Of a stretch of DNA of 64,000 bases, positions 42,636 to 51,201 are shown one piece after another. How positions within the stretch are numbered: position 1 is the stretch's first letter; each line of letters opens with the position of its first letter. The translations under genes and the position numbers were made by a program. A model generated the notes under the pieces. The model searched no databases. It saw nothing but the letters and a program-made list of their open reading frames with translations, and was not told where the DNA came from. The stretch is taken from positions 26,539 to 90,538 of the forward strand of contig JAKSQO010000008.1 in assembly GCA_024404095.1 (NCBI GenBank), in the 5' to 3' direction. This DNA comes from Clostridia bacterium. Lineage in GTDB: Bacteria; Bacillota; Clostridia; Oscillospirales; Acutalibacteraceae.

Positions 42636-44507
42636 ATGAAGCTTTGCTACAATCTTTGCAATAATTACGGCGTTGCAATTTTCATTTTCACGCTGTTCAG
42701 CAAAATAATTCTTCTGCCGCTTTCAATATGGGTTCTCAAAAACTCAATTAAGCTGGTTCGTATTCAGCCCGAAGTAAATGAGATTAAAATAAAATACTTC
42801 GGTGACCGTGAACAGATTGCGGAGGAGCAGAACAAGCTTTACAAAAGAGAAAAATACCGCCCGATGATTTCTGTCATCCCGACATTTGCACAGCTTATTG
42901 TGCTTATGGCTGTTATTGCGGCGATCAAAACGGGAATTAGTGATCCCGAAATTAACAAGATGTTTTTAGGCATCGACCTTACTCTTGTTCCGAGCGTTGA
43001 AAAAGGCTGGCTCTGTCTTTCGGCTCTTGCCGCAGGCTTTTCAGCACTTCTGATGTGTATTGCGCAGAACCGAAGCAACGTTCTCCCGTCTGAGCAGTCG
43101 GCATGGAATAAGTACGGTATGCTTGCTTTTTCTGTCGGTCTTTCGCTTTATCTCGGCTGGTTCGTTTCAGTAGGTGTTGCACTCTATTGGGTTGCAAGCA
43201 ATCTTCTCTCAATCGTTCAGCTGTATGTGCTCAACGGTATATTTAAGCCGAGAAGCTATGTTGACTATGATAAGCTTGAAGAAACAAGAAAAGAGCTTAA
43301 AGAGCTTGAAAATCTCAGCAACGAACAGAAAAAGAAGTACGGCAAGGATGTTCTTAAGCGTGAAAAAGCCGATTACAAAAAGTTTTTCTCAGTTGTCAAT
43401 AAGCACCTCGTTTTCTACTCGGAGAGCAACGGTTTCTATAAATATTTCAAGGGCATAATCGAGTACATCCTTAAAAATACAAATATTGTAATTCATTACA
43501 TAACAAGTGACCCCGAGGATAAAGTTTTTGAAATGGCTGAAAAAGAGCCGAAAATCAAGCCGTATTACATCGGCGAGAAAAAGCTTATCACTCTTATGAT
43601 GAAGCTTGATGCTGACGTTGTTGTTATGACAATGCCTGATCTTGAAAACTTCCACATCAAGCGTTCATATCTTCGCAAGGACATCGACTATGTCTACATT
43701 CCGCACGGAATAGGAAGTAACAACCTTACAATGAGAACAGGCTCTCTTGACCATTATGACACCGTTTTCTGCTGCGGTCCGCGTCAGAGGGAAGAGGTTG
43801 AAAAGACGGAAATCGCATATAATTTACCGAAAAAGCGTATTGTTGAGTGGGGATATCCGTTACTTGAGGAAATGATTGAGGATTATAAAAAGCTACCCGA
43901 AAATAACAGTACTCAGAAGACAGTTCTTATCGCTCCGTCATGGCAGAAGGACAATATTGTTGACTCCTGCCTTGATGAGATTCTTTCAAAGCTTGCAGGC
44001 AAGGATTATAAGGTCGTTGTACGTCCTCATCCTCAGCACGTAAGACACAGAGCCGAACAGATGAAACAACTTCAGGACAAGTACGCTGATAATGATAATA
44101 TCATTATTCAGACCGATTTCTCAGCAAGTGATACTGTTTTCAAAGCTGATATCATGCTTACTGACTGGTCGGGTATTGCGTGGGAATTTGCTTTTACCAC
44201 TCAGAAGCCTCTTGTGTTTATCAATACGCCGATGAAGGTAATGAATCCCGAGTATCAGAAGATAGATACAGTTCCGCTCAATATTGAGCTTCGTGATGTT
44301 ATCGGACAATCAATTGATCTTGATAAGCTTGACACATTGCCCGAAACAATTGATTATCTCTTCGCAAATAAAGATGAGTACTACGATAAAATCGGCGAAA
44401 TAGTCAAAGAGAATGTTTATAATATCGGTGACGCGTCAGCTGTCGGAGCCAGATATATAATACAGAGCATTAAAACAAAGATTAACGAAAGGAAAGAATC
44501 CAAATGA
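42636..44507 (+). CDS. YidC/Oxa1-like domain fused to CDP-glycerol-type glycerophosphotransferase
   Basis: A 623-residue protein. Residues 1-205 form a YidC/Oxa1-type membrane domain (NYGVAIFIFTLFSKIILLP, IQPEVNEIKIKYFGD, VGVALYWVASNLLSIVQL), with Lys23 where insertases often have Arg. A charged linker (about 210-250) joins it to a CDP-glycerol:poly(glycerophosphate) transferase-like domain (about 255-600) with VYIPHGIG, APSWQKDN, VVRPHPQH and TDWSGIAWEFA, typical of TagB/TagF teichoic-acid enzymes. The fusion may polymerise a chain at the membrane. The start is doubtful: CGGGGG serves an ATG at 42623 in another frame, which stops after 13 codons, so a one-base frameshift at about 42635 is likely. 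Confidence 0.88.
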   Translation: MKLCYNLCNNYGVAIFIFTLFSKIILLPLSIWVLKNSIKLVRIQPEVNEIKIKYFGDREQIAEEQNKLYKREKYRPMISVIPTFAQLIVLMAVIAAIKTGISDPEINKMFLGIDLTLVPSVEKGWLCLSALAAGFSALLMCIAQNRSNVLPSEQSAWNKYGMLAFSVGLSLYLGWFVSVGVALYWVASNLLSIVQLYVLNGIFKPRSYVDYDKLEETRKELKELENLSNEQKKKYGKDVLKREKADYKKFFSVVNKHLVFYSESNGFYKYFKGIIEYILKNTNIVIHYITSDPEDKVFEMAEKEPKIKPYYIGEKKLITLMMKLDADVVVMTMPDLENFHIKRSYLRKDIDYVYIPHGIGSNNLTMRTGSLDHYDTVFCCGPRQREEVEKTEIAYNLPKKRIVEWGYPLLEEMIEDYKKLPENNSTQKTVLIAPSWQKDNIVDSCLDEILSKLAGKDYKVVVRPHPQHVRHRAEQMKQLQDKYADNDNIIIQTDFSASDTVFKADIMLTDWSGIAWEFAFTTQKPLVFINTPMKVMNPEYQKIDTVPLNIELRDVIGQSIDLDKLDTLPETIDYLFANKDEYYDKIGEIVKENVYNIGDASAVGARYIIQSIKTKINERKESK

Positions 44508-44794
44508 AGAAATTAAAGCTTATAGGCGCAATTGCAGCCGCAGCGGCAGTATCAATGCTTGCATTCGGTGCAACACTTTCAGCTTACATTGACCCCTCGG
44601 TAGCAACATATCTTATTCAGGCTATCGCAGGCGTTGTAATCGCAGTCGGTGCCGCAGTCGGTATCTACTGGAGAAAAGCAAAGAAAAAGGTTGCGAAAAC
44701 ACTCAATATTGATGAAAACAAGAACAAGGACGTTGAGTCAGATGAAATTTTCGAAATAGAAGATAATGCTGACAAAGCAGATGAAAACAAATAA
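44504..44794 (+). CDS. Small membrane protein with YIDP motif
   Basis: A 96-residue protein: a hydrophobic N-terminal segment (1-27), the motif AYIDPSVATYLIQAIAG leading into a second helix (about 28-55), a basic stretch (WRKAKKKVAK) and an acidic tail. Small clostridial membrane proteins with a YIDP..... IQ motif recur near polysaccharide or envelope genes, but their role is unknown. It overlaps the fusion gene by four bases (ATGA), which argues for a shared function and tight stoichiometry. The start has AAAGGAAAG upstream. Confidence 0.8.
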   Translation: MKKLKLIGAIAAAAAVSMLAFGATLSAYIDPSVATYLIQAIAGVVIAVGAAVGIYWRKAKKKVAKTLNIDENKNKDVESDEIFEIEDNADKADENK

Positions 44795-45266
44795 GAAAAT
44801 TCTTGTGCTGTCTGTTCTGATAACGGTTGCTGTCTGTGCACTGCTTTCTGCTTTTGTGTGTCAGCTTGCCGTTATCAGCGGCGACTCAATGAAACCGACG
44901 TATCACAATTTTGAATTTGTGCTTGTTAACAAGACAGATAAGACTTATAAGTCGGGTGACGTTGTTGCCGTCAAGCTCAGCAACGGCAGAACGATTATCA
45001 AGCGGATTGACGGCTTGCCCGATGATGAGCTTCAGATAACAGACGGCAGGCTATACATCAATTCAGAGCCGAGTGCATCATATAAAGATGTCAGCTTTGA
45101 TTATGCGGGTATCGCATCAGAAAAAATAAAGCTTTCTGATAATGAATACTTTGTTATCGGTGATAACGTGAATCAGAGCCGAGACAGCAGATATGAAGAT
45201 GTCGGAATAATAGAATATGACAGTATAATCGGTAAAGTTATACCCCAAAAAGAAATTAAGCTGTGA
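44781..45266 (+). CDS. lepB: Signal peptidase I
   Basis: A 161-residue membrane peptidase. A membrane helix (about 7-30) precedes the catalytic Ser36 in SGDSMKPT and Lys74 in RTIIKRI, and the later GDNVNQSRDSR motif (a variant of GDN...S.DSR) completes the S26 family pattern. It cleaves signal peptides from exported proteins. It begins inside the end of the previous gene; a Met at 44766 in frame is an alternative. Its inclusion in the envelope operon suggests processing of that system's proteins, or simply general secretion. Confidence 0.93.
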   Translation: MKTNKKILVLSVLITVAVCALLSAFVCQLAVISGDSMKPTYHNFEFVLVNKTDKTYKSGDVVAVKLSNGRTIIKRIDGLPDDELQITDGRLYINSEPSASYKDVSFDYAGIASEKIKLSDNEYFVIGDNVNQSRDSRYEDVGIIEYDSIIGKVIPQKEIKL

Positions 45267-45289
45267 GATTTTCGTCTCACAGCTTTTTG
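45259..45289. terminator. Bidirectional terminator at the end of the envelope operon
   Basis: A 10-bp inverted repeat (AGCTGTGAGA / TCTCACAGCT) is followed by TTTTT. It overlaps the signal peptidase stop codon and faces the end of the GH36 gene. Confidence 0.85.
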
Positions 45290-45297
45290 CTATATTT

Positions 45298-47469
45298 TTA
45301 TGAGAAGTAAAGTGTAATGCTCTTTCCGTCGCGGTTAGCTTTTTCAGTAAGATTAAGACCGACATTCATAAGGAATGCGCCGGAGTAAACCTCGCTGTCA
45401 TTCTCACAGGTGTAATATTTGTCGGGGTCAAGACCCTTGAACTTGACAAAGCACAGACTGTTGGGGTTAGCTCTCATGCATACAAGAGTGAACATAAAGC
45501 TCTGCTTGTCGGGAGCAACGATTTCCCAGGCGGCATTGAACGGATTGTCAAACGGGCTGATAATTCTGTAAAGGTCGCCGTCACGGACAAGTTTGTATGT
45601 TTTGTGATACTCGGCGATCTGAGCCTTGACAATTTCTCTTTCGTCATCGGTGAGCTTTCTCGGGTCAAGCTCATAACCGAATGTACCCCACATTGCAACA
45701 TTACCCTTAGTTTCGTAGCCTGTTCTGTCGCAGGCGGAAACGTGTGCGCTCTGACAGGAAGCGGGATAGCACATTGAAGTACCGAACTGGATATAGAGTC
45801 TTTCAATCGGGTCAGTGTTGTCACTTGTCCATATCTGCGGTGAGTATGCAAGCATAGCGGGGTCAAAACGTCCGCCGCCGCCCGAGCAGCCCTCAAAGAG
45901 AATATCGGGGAAGGTTGTAACAAGTCTGTTCATAAGGTCGTATGTACCGAGGATAAAGCGGTGGAAGAATTCCTTTTTTCTTTCGGGAGGGAGAAGCGCA
46001 GAGCCTGCGTCAGCGATGTTTCTGTTGAAATCCCACTTTACATAGTCGATTTTGTTCTCGCTGAGAACCTTGTAAAGCTGGTTCCAGATGTTTTCTCTGA
46101 CATCCTCACGTGATACGTCAAGAACATACTGATGTCTGCCGAGCATAGGCTCACGGTTCGCAACGTGAACGTGCCAGTCTGGATGTGCTCTGAAAAGCTC
46201 GGAATCGGGAGAAATCATCTCGGGCTCATACCAGATTCCGAATTTAAGTCCCTCGGCATTTACACCGTCAATCAGAGGCTTAAGTCCTCCGACAAGCTTT
46301 TCTTCATTAACAAACCAGTCACCGAGACTGTTGGTATCGTCGTTTCTCTTACCGAACCAGCCGTCATCCATAACGAGCATTTCAATGCCGAGCTTCTTTG
46401 CTTCCTTAGCGAATGCAACAAGCTTGTCCTTGTCAAAATCAAAGTATGCGGCCTCCCAGCTGTTGATAAGCAGGGGACGCTTTTCGGTTTTGTACTTGCC
46501 GCGGATAAGATTGTTATTGTAGAAACGGTGATAAATTCGGCTCATTTCGCCGATACCCTTGTCTGTAAATACGCAGACAACCTCGGGTGCATAGAATTCT
46601 TCGCCTGCACTAAGAGTCCATTCAAAATCATTGGGGTTGATACCCATAATAAGCCTTGTGGAACAGTTGTGGTCACACTCGGCAAGTGCGGAGAAGTTGC
46701 CCGAATAAACAAGATTGAAGCCGTAAACATCGCCGAAATCCTCGGTAGCATCATGCTTTGCAAGAGCAACAAACGGATTCTGAGAGTGACCCGAAACGCC
46801 GCGCTTGCTTTCAACACCCTGAACACCGTGTGCGAGCGGACGGCGCTCAATGTTGCGCTCCTTGACGTGTCTGCCCCAAAGGGTGATTATGTCATAATCC
46901 ATTGTATAAAAATCGTTGCAGGCACTCATAACTCGTTCAAGATAAATAGTCTTGTCGGATGTATTTTTAACCTTAACGCTCTTTGTCATAACAGGACAGT
47001 TTTCAAATACCGTGTAAACAAGAGTTACCATTGCACCGGTTACCTTGTCGACTGCGTCAATTTCAAGAGTTTCAGCCTCGTCATCGCTGTTGACATATGT
47101 AGAGGGCATATTCGGTATGGCTTTTTTGCCCTTGTAGATTCTGTGGTCGGTATAGCGGATATCGGTTACCGTGTCGCCGTTGGCGTTTCTTACCGCAAGA
47201 GCTGAAATTCTGAAATCACCTGCGCCGTTACAGCCGTATTCAATCGGAGCTGTGTCGGGAGAAAAGCCGTGCTCGCCGATTACAGGATTGACAGGGGAGA
47301 ACGATGCGCTCGGATTACGCTTCATAAATTTCGTGAAATTCATATCGGGAATCTTTGCGCCGTAGTAAAGACCGAGGAGATAATTCTCCTCATATATGCC
47401 GATAACGTATGACGTTTCTGAGGTGTCAAGCTTGAACATACGCTTATCGCTGTCAAAAAATATGCTCAT
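45298..47469 (-). CDS. Alpha-galactosidase, glycoside hydrolase family 36
   Basis: A 723-residue protein of the full-length GH36 type: an N-terminal beta-supersandwich, a TIM barrel and a C-terminal beta domain. Catalytic motifs are YVKWDFNRNI (nucleophile Asp) and WTSDNTDPIERL (acid/base Asp); MVMDDGWFGKRND, FGIWYEPEMISPDSEL and FEGCSGGGGRFDP line the active site. It removes alpha-1,6-linked galactose from raffinose-type sugars or galactomannan. There is no signal peptide, so it acts on imported substrate. The start at 47469 (MSIFFDSDKR) has AAGGAA upstream. Confidence 0.95.
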   Translation of the reverse strand: MSIFFDSDKRMFKLDTSETSYVIGIYEENYLLGLYYGAKIPDMNFTKFMKRNPSASFSPVNPVIGEHGFSPDTAPIEYGCNGAGDFRISALAVRNANGDTVTDIRYTDHRIYKGKKAIPNMPSTYVNSDDEAETLEIDAVDKVTGAMVTLVYTVFENCPVMTKSVKVKNTSDKTIYLERVMSACNDFYTMDYDIITLWGRHVKERNIERRPLAHGVQGVESKRGVSGHSQNPFVALAKHDATEDFGDVYGFNLVYSGNFSALAECDHNCSTRLIMGINPNDFEWTLSAGEEFYAPEVVCVFTDKGIGEMSRIYHRFYNNNLIRGKYKTEKRPLLINSWEAAYFDFDKDKLVAFAKEAKKLGIEMLVMDDGWFGKRNDDTNSLGDWFVNEEKLVGGLKPLIDGVNAEGLKFGIWYEPEMISPDSELFRAHPDWHVHVANREPMLGRHQYVLDVSREDVRENIWNQLYKVLSENKIDYVKWDFNRNIADAGSALLPPERKKEFFHRFILGTYDLMNRLVTTFPDILFEGCSGGGGRFDPAMLAYSPQIWTSDNTDPIERLYIQFGTSMCYPASCQSAHVSACDRTGYETKGNVAMWGTFGYELDPRKLTDDEREIVKAQIAEYHKTYKLVRDGDLYRIISPFDNPFNAAWEIVAPDKQSFMFTLVCMRANPNSLCFVKFKGLDPDKYYTCENDSEVYSGAFLMNVGLNLTEKANRDGKSITLYFS

Positions 47470-47515
47470 AATATCATTCCTTATTGTTTTTTGTGTTTCA
47501 ATTAACACTATACTA

Positions 47516-47544
47516 ATAATATTGATTTATAAAACTTTTGTCAA
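47516..47544 (-). promoter_or_regulatory. Promoter of the alpha-galactosidase gene
   Basis: On the minus strand, TTGACA (47539-47544) and TATTAT (47516-47521) have a 17-bp spacer, about 47 nt before the start. Confidence 0.7.
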
Positions 47545-47573
47545 TTATTTTACGAAAAAACTTTCATAATCGG

Positions 47574-47602
47574 GTGACATTTTATCCGAATTATTGTATA
47601 AT
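47574..47602 (+). promoter_or_regulatory. Promoter of the VanY-pdp-rarA genes
   Basis: GTGACA (47574-47579) and TATAAT (47597-47602) are separated by 17 bp. It diverges from the alpha-galactosidase promoter. Confidence 0.7.
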
Positions 47603-47643
47603 CAACATATATATAATCCCTGCTTAGGAGGATAATAAAAATT

Positions 47644-48555
47644 ATGAAGAAAAAATCTGATTCTTTGGCAGCCGTTCTGCTTGTGATAGTACTTGTAGCG
47701 GCAGCGATTGCCGGATGCTTTGTGATTAAGAACAAGACAGAAAAAGATAACAGCGGTACAACACAATCAGAAAGTAATATCTACACGGTTGAAAATACGA
47801 CCGAGAAAATGCCGATAACCAAGATTATCGAAACCACAGCTTCAACAGTCTCTGAAACTCAGACAACGGAGGAGGAAACCGCATCTGTTACAGAGGAGAC
47901 ATCTTCGGAAAAGAGCAAAACCGAAGAAAGCACCGACGAAACAACTGCGAAGAAGATAACCTCGTCATCAACAACGAAGAAAACAACCACAACAACTACT
48001 AAATCAACCACAAAAAAGACAACAACGCAAAAGGTTAAAAATGCAACCTATATCAAAGGAATTCTTGTTGTAAATAAAACTTATGCTCTTCCCGAGGATT
48101 ATGCACCGGGCGTGAATCCTGAGGCGAAGGGTGCGTTTGATAAAATGGCGGCTGACGCAGCAAAGGAAGGTCTTGACCTCCATATCCGCTCGGGATACAG
48201 AAGCTACAGCTATCAGAAAAATTTATACAACAACTACGTTGCGCAGGACGGTAAAGCTGCGGCTGACCGCTATTCGGCACGCCCGGGTCATTCAGAGCAT
48301 CAGACGGGTCTTGCGTTTGACGTAAATTCATTAAGCCAGAGCTTTGAGAACACCGCTGAGGGTAAGTGGATGGCAAAGAACTGCTGGAAGTACGGTTTTA
48401 TCATCCGCTATCCGAAGGGCAAGGAAAGCATAACGGGCTATATGTACGAGCCGTGGCACATCAGATATCTCGGAAAAGAGAACGCAAAGGCTGTTCATGA
48501 CAGCGGACTCACACTTGAGGAATATCTCGGCATTGATTCAAAATATAAAAACTGA
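47644..48555 (+). CDS. D-alanyl-D-alanine carboxypeptidase, VanY-like
   Basis: A 303-residue exported protein: a membrane helix or signal at about 8-28, a Thr/Ser/Glu/Lys-rich low-complexity linker (about 40-130), and a peptidase M15B (VanY) domain (about 140-295). The zinc-site motifs are SARPGHSEHQTGLAFDV and EPWHIRYLG, and LHIRSGYRSYSYQ is also typical. It trims the terminal D-Ala from peptidoglycan stem peptides outside the cell. With the divergent promoter and 21-nt gap to pdp, it probably starts a three-gene unit. VanY-like enzymes of this type are common housekeeping proteins and do not by themselves mean vancomycin resistance. Confidence 0.94.
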   Translation: MKKKSDSLAAVLLVIVLVAAAIAGCFVIKNKTEKDNSGTTQSESNIYTVENTTEKMPITKIIETTASTVSETQTTEEETASVTEETSSEKSKTEESTDETTAKKITSSSTTKKTTTTTTKSTTKKTTTQKVKNATYIKGILVVNKTYALPEDYAPGVNPEAKGAFDKMAADAAKEGLDLHIRSGYRSYSYQKNLYNNYVAQDGKAAADRYSARPGHSEHQTGLAFDVNSLSQSFENTAEGKWMAKNCWKYGFIIRYPKGKESITGYMYEPWHIRYLGKENAKAVHDSGLTLEEYLGIDSKYKN

Positions 48556-48575
48556 GATTATTTGGAGGTGTCGTA

Positions 48576-49880
48576 ATGAGAATGTACGACATAATTCAGA
48601 AAAAACGTGACGGCGGTGAGCTGTCAGACGAAGAAATAAAATTCTTTGTAAACGGCGCTGTTGACGGCTCAATACCTGATTATCAGCTTTCGGCATTGCT
48701 TATGGCTGTGTATTTCAGAGAAATGAGTGAACGTGAAATTTCCGTTCTGACGCAGGCTATGGCTGAGTCCGGCGATACGGTTAATCTCAGCGCGATTGAC
48801 GGCTTTACTGTTGATAAGCACAGCACAGGCGGCGTAGGGGATAAGACTACTCTTATTGTTGCTCCCATTGTAGCCGCACTCGGCGGCAAGGTTGCCAAAA
48901 TGTCGGGCAGAGGACTTGGCCACACGGGCGGAACTGTTGATAAGCTTGAATCAATAATCGGTTTTAAAACCGAGCTTGCGCGCGAAGACTTTTTCCGTCA
49001 GGTTAATGAAACAGGCATAAGTGTAATCGGACAGTCGGGCAACCTTGCTCCCGCTGACAAAAAGCTGTATGCCTTACGTGATGTTACGGCAACGGTTGAA
49101 AGTATACCTTTGATTGCATCAAGCATTATGAGCAAAAAGCTTGCGGCAGGCTCGCAGGGCATTGTGCTTGACGTTAAAACAGGAAGCGGAGCTTTTATGA
49201 AAACCGTCGAAAAGTCGAAGGCTCTCGCTGAGGAAATGGTCAGAATCGGCACGGCGGCAGGCAGAAAGATGACTGCTGTTATTACAAATATGGATATACC
49301 TCTCGGCAGGGCAATCGGAAACAGCCTTGAGGTGATTGAGGCTGTTGAAACGCTCAACGGCAGGGGATGTGGTGACCTCGCCGAGGTCTGCTTCTGCCTT
49401 GCGGCTAATATGCTTATGCTTGTTAACGGTAAGTCATATGAAGATAATTTTGCAGATGTCAAAGCTTCTGTTGCGGACGGTTCTGCGCTCTCAAAGCTCA
49501 GACAGATGGTTGAATATCAGGGCGGAAATCCCGAATGGATAGACAATACCGAGCTGTTCCCGAAGGCAAAGTACGAATACAAAGTAATCAGCAGCAGATC
49601 GGGTTATATAAACAGAATGGATGCTGAAAAAATCGGTATTGCCTCTGTAATCCTCGGTGCGGGCAGAGAGAAAAAAGAGGATTCTGTCGATTTCAGCGCA
49701 GGAATTATCCTTGAAAAGAAAACCTGTGATAAGGTCGAGAAAGGCGATACGCTCGCCGTATTCCATACCAATGATGAATCAAAAATTGAGGAAGCTGAAA
49801 AGAGATTTCTGTCAGCACTTGAATTCGCTGAAAATGAGGTTGAAAAACAGCCGCTTATTTATGAAACAATTACAGGCTAA
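48576..49880 (+). CDS. pdp: Pyrimidine-nucleoside phosphorylase
   Basis: A 434-residue protein with a family-typical length. The phosphate-binding signature KHSTGGVGDK and the SGRGLGHTGGTVDKLE motif identify the thymidine/pyrimidine-nucleoside phosphorylase family. The enzyme splits uridine, deoxyuridine or thymidine with phosphate to give the base and (deoxy)ribose 1-phosphate in nucleoside salvage. It could be restricted to thymidine; sequence alone does not settle this. A GGAGGTG precedes the start. It lies between the VanY and rarA genes. Confidence 0.96.
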   Translation: MRMYDIIQKKRDGGELSDEEIKFFVNGAVDGSIPDYQLSALLMAVYFREMSEREISVLTQAMAESGDTVNLSAIDGFTVDKHSTGGVGDKTTLIVAPIVAALGGKVAKMSGRGLGHTGGTVDKLESIIGFKTELAREDFFRQVNETGISVIGQSGNLAPADKKLYALRDVTATVESIPLIASSIMSKKLAAGSQGIVLDVKTGSGAFMKTVEKSKALAEEMVRIGTAAGRKMTAVITNMDIPLGRAIGNSLEVIEAVETLNGRGCGDLAEVCFCLAANMLMLVNGKSYEDNFADVKASVADGSALSKLRQMVEYQGGNPEWIDNTELFPKAKYEYKVISSRSGYINRMDAEKIGIASVILGAGREKKEDSVDFSAGIILEKKTCDKVEKGDTLAVFHTNDESKIEEAEKRFLSALEFAENEVEKQPLIYETITG

Positions 49881-49894
49881 AGGAAGTGAAGCCT

Positions 49895-51166
49895 ATGTCA
49901 ATACCACTTGCACAACAGATAAGACCGACAACCCTTGAGGAGGTAGTCGGTCAGAAGCATCTCATCGGGGAAAATATGCCGCTGAGAAATATAATTGAGT
50001 CGGGTAATCTGCCCAATATGATATTCTACGGCCCGTCGGGTGTAGGAAAGACTACTGTTGCTTCGATTATAGCAAAAGCAACTAACAGAAAGCTATGTAA
50101 GCTCAACGGTACAACCGCAGGTACGGCAGATATAAAAGCAATTGTTGCTCAGCTTGATACATTTGAGGCACAGAACGGAATACTTCTCTATCTTGACGAG
50201 ATTCAGTATTTTAACAAAAAGCAGCAGCAGACCTTACTTGAATATATCGAGGTCGGCTCGATAACTCTTATCGCATCCACCACGGAAAATCCCTATTTTT
50301 ACGTTTATAATGCAATTCTCAGCCGCTCGACGGTATTTGAGTTCAAGGCAATTTCGCCCGAGGAGATTATTCCTGCGGTTGAGCGAGCATTCAGAATTGT
50401 CGAAAAACAAAACGGGTACACAATCAACGCTGATGATGAAACCGTAAGATACATATCGACAGCGTGCGGCGGCGACGTCAGAAAAGCTATGAACGCCGTT
50501 GAACTCTGTACGCTTACTGTAAAGCCTGACGCAGACGGTGTTGTTAATGTAACCGTTGAGGACGCTAAAAGGCTTACACAGCGAAGCGCAATGAAATATG
50601 ACCGTGACGGTGATGAGCATTACGATATTGTATCGGCATATCAGAAATCTATGCGAGGCTCTGACCCCGATGCGGCTGTGCATTATCTCGCAAGACTTCT
50701 TGACGCAGGCGATTTGCCGTCAGCCTGCCGTCGCCTTATGGTCTGTGCCTGTGAGGATGTCGGACTTGCGTACCCGATGATTATTCCGATTGTCAAGGCG
50801 GCGGTTGATGCCGCAATGATGCTCGGACTGCCCGAGGCACGTATACCGCTTGCGGACGCAGTTATTCTTGTCTGCAATTCGCCAAAGTCAAATTCAGCTT
50901 ATAACGCAATCAATTCTGCCATGGGCGATTTAAAAAAGGGCAGGAGCGGACCTATTCCGCGTCAGCTTCAGAATATGCACTATGACGGCGAGGATAACAA
51001 GAACAAGGGTCAGTTTTATATCTATCCCCACGATTACGAAAATCATTGGACGTATCAGCAGTATCTTCCCGATGCGATAAAGAATGTGAAGTACTATGAG
51101 TACGGAAAGAATAAAAACGAGCAGGCGGCAAAGGATTACTGGGACAGAATCAAAAAGAATAAATAA
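49895..51166 (+). CDS. rarA: Replication-associated recombination protein A (AAA ATPase)
   Basis: A 423-residue AAA+ ATPase of the MgsA/RarA/WRNIP1 family. Walker A is GPSGVGKTT (46-54), Walker B is LLYLDEIQ, and sensor 1 is IASTTENP. The C-terminal half contains the family segment RRLMVCACEDVGLAYP and ends with the DYENHWTYQQYLPD region. RarA acts at stalled replication forks. The ATG at 49895 has AAGGAAG upstream; an in-frame GTG at 49886 is unlikely. It follows pdp by 14 nt and is closed by a convergent terminator. Confidence 0.95.
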   Translation: MSIPLAQQIRPTTLEEVVGQKHLIGENMPLRNIIESGNLPNMIFYGPSGVGKTTVASIIAKATNRKLCKLNGTTAGTADIKAIVAQLDTFEAQNGILLYLDEIQYFNKKQQQTLLEYIEVGSITLIASTTENPYFYVYNAILSRSTVFEFKAISPEEIIPAVERAFRIVEKQNGYTINADDETVRYISTACGGDVRKAMNAVELCTLTVKPDADGVVNVTVEDAKRLTQRSAMKYDRDGDEHYDIVSAYQKSMRGSDPDAAVHYLARLLDAGDLPSACRRLMVCACEDVGLAYPMIIPIVKAAVDAAMMLGLPEARIPLADAVILVCNSPKSNSAYNAINSAMGDLKKGRSGPIPRQLQNMHYDGEDNKNKGQFYIYPHDYENHWTYQQYLPDAIKNVKYYEYGKNKNEQAAKDYWDRIKKNK

Positions 51167-51169
51167 AAA

Positions 51170-51197
51170 ATGCAGCGGTGAAAATTCATCGCTGCAT
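51170..51197. terminator. Bidirectional terminator
   Basis: An inverted repeat ATGCAGCG / CGCTGCAT is followed by AGTTTTATTT. It lies between the convergent rarA and histidine kinase genes. Confidence 0.75.
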
Positions 51198-51201
51198 AGT
51201 T

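Noticed and set aside
47644..48555. Vancomycin-resistance gene.
   Set aside because: A VanY-type carboxypeptidase alone, without vanH/vanA/vanX, is a common cell-wall enzyme; the OmpR pair at 51-53 kb is not adjacent and resembles general envelope sensors.
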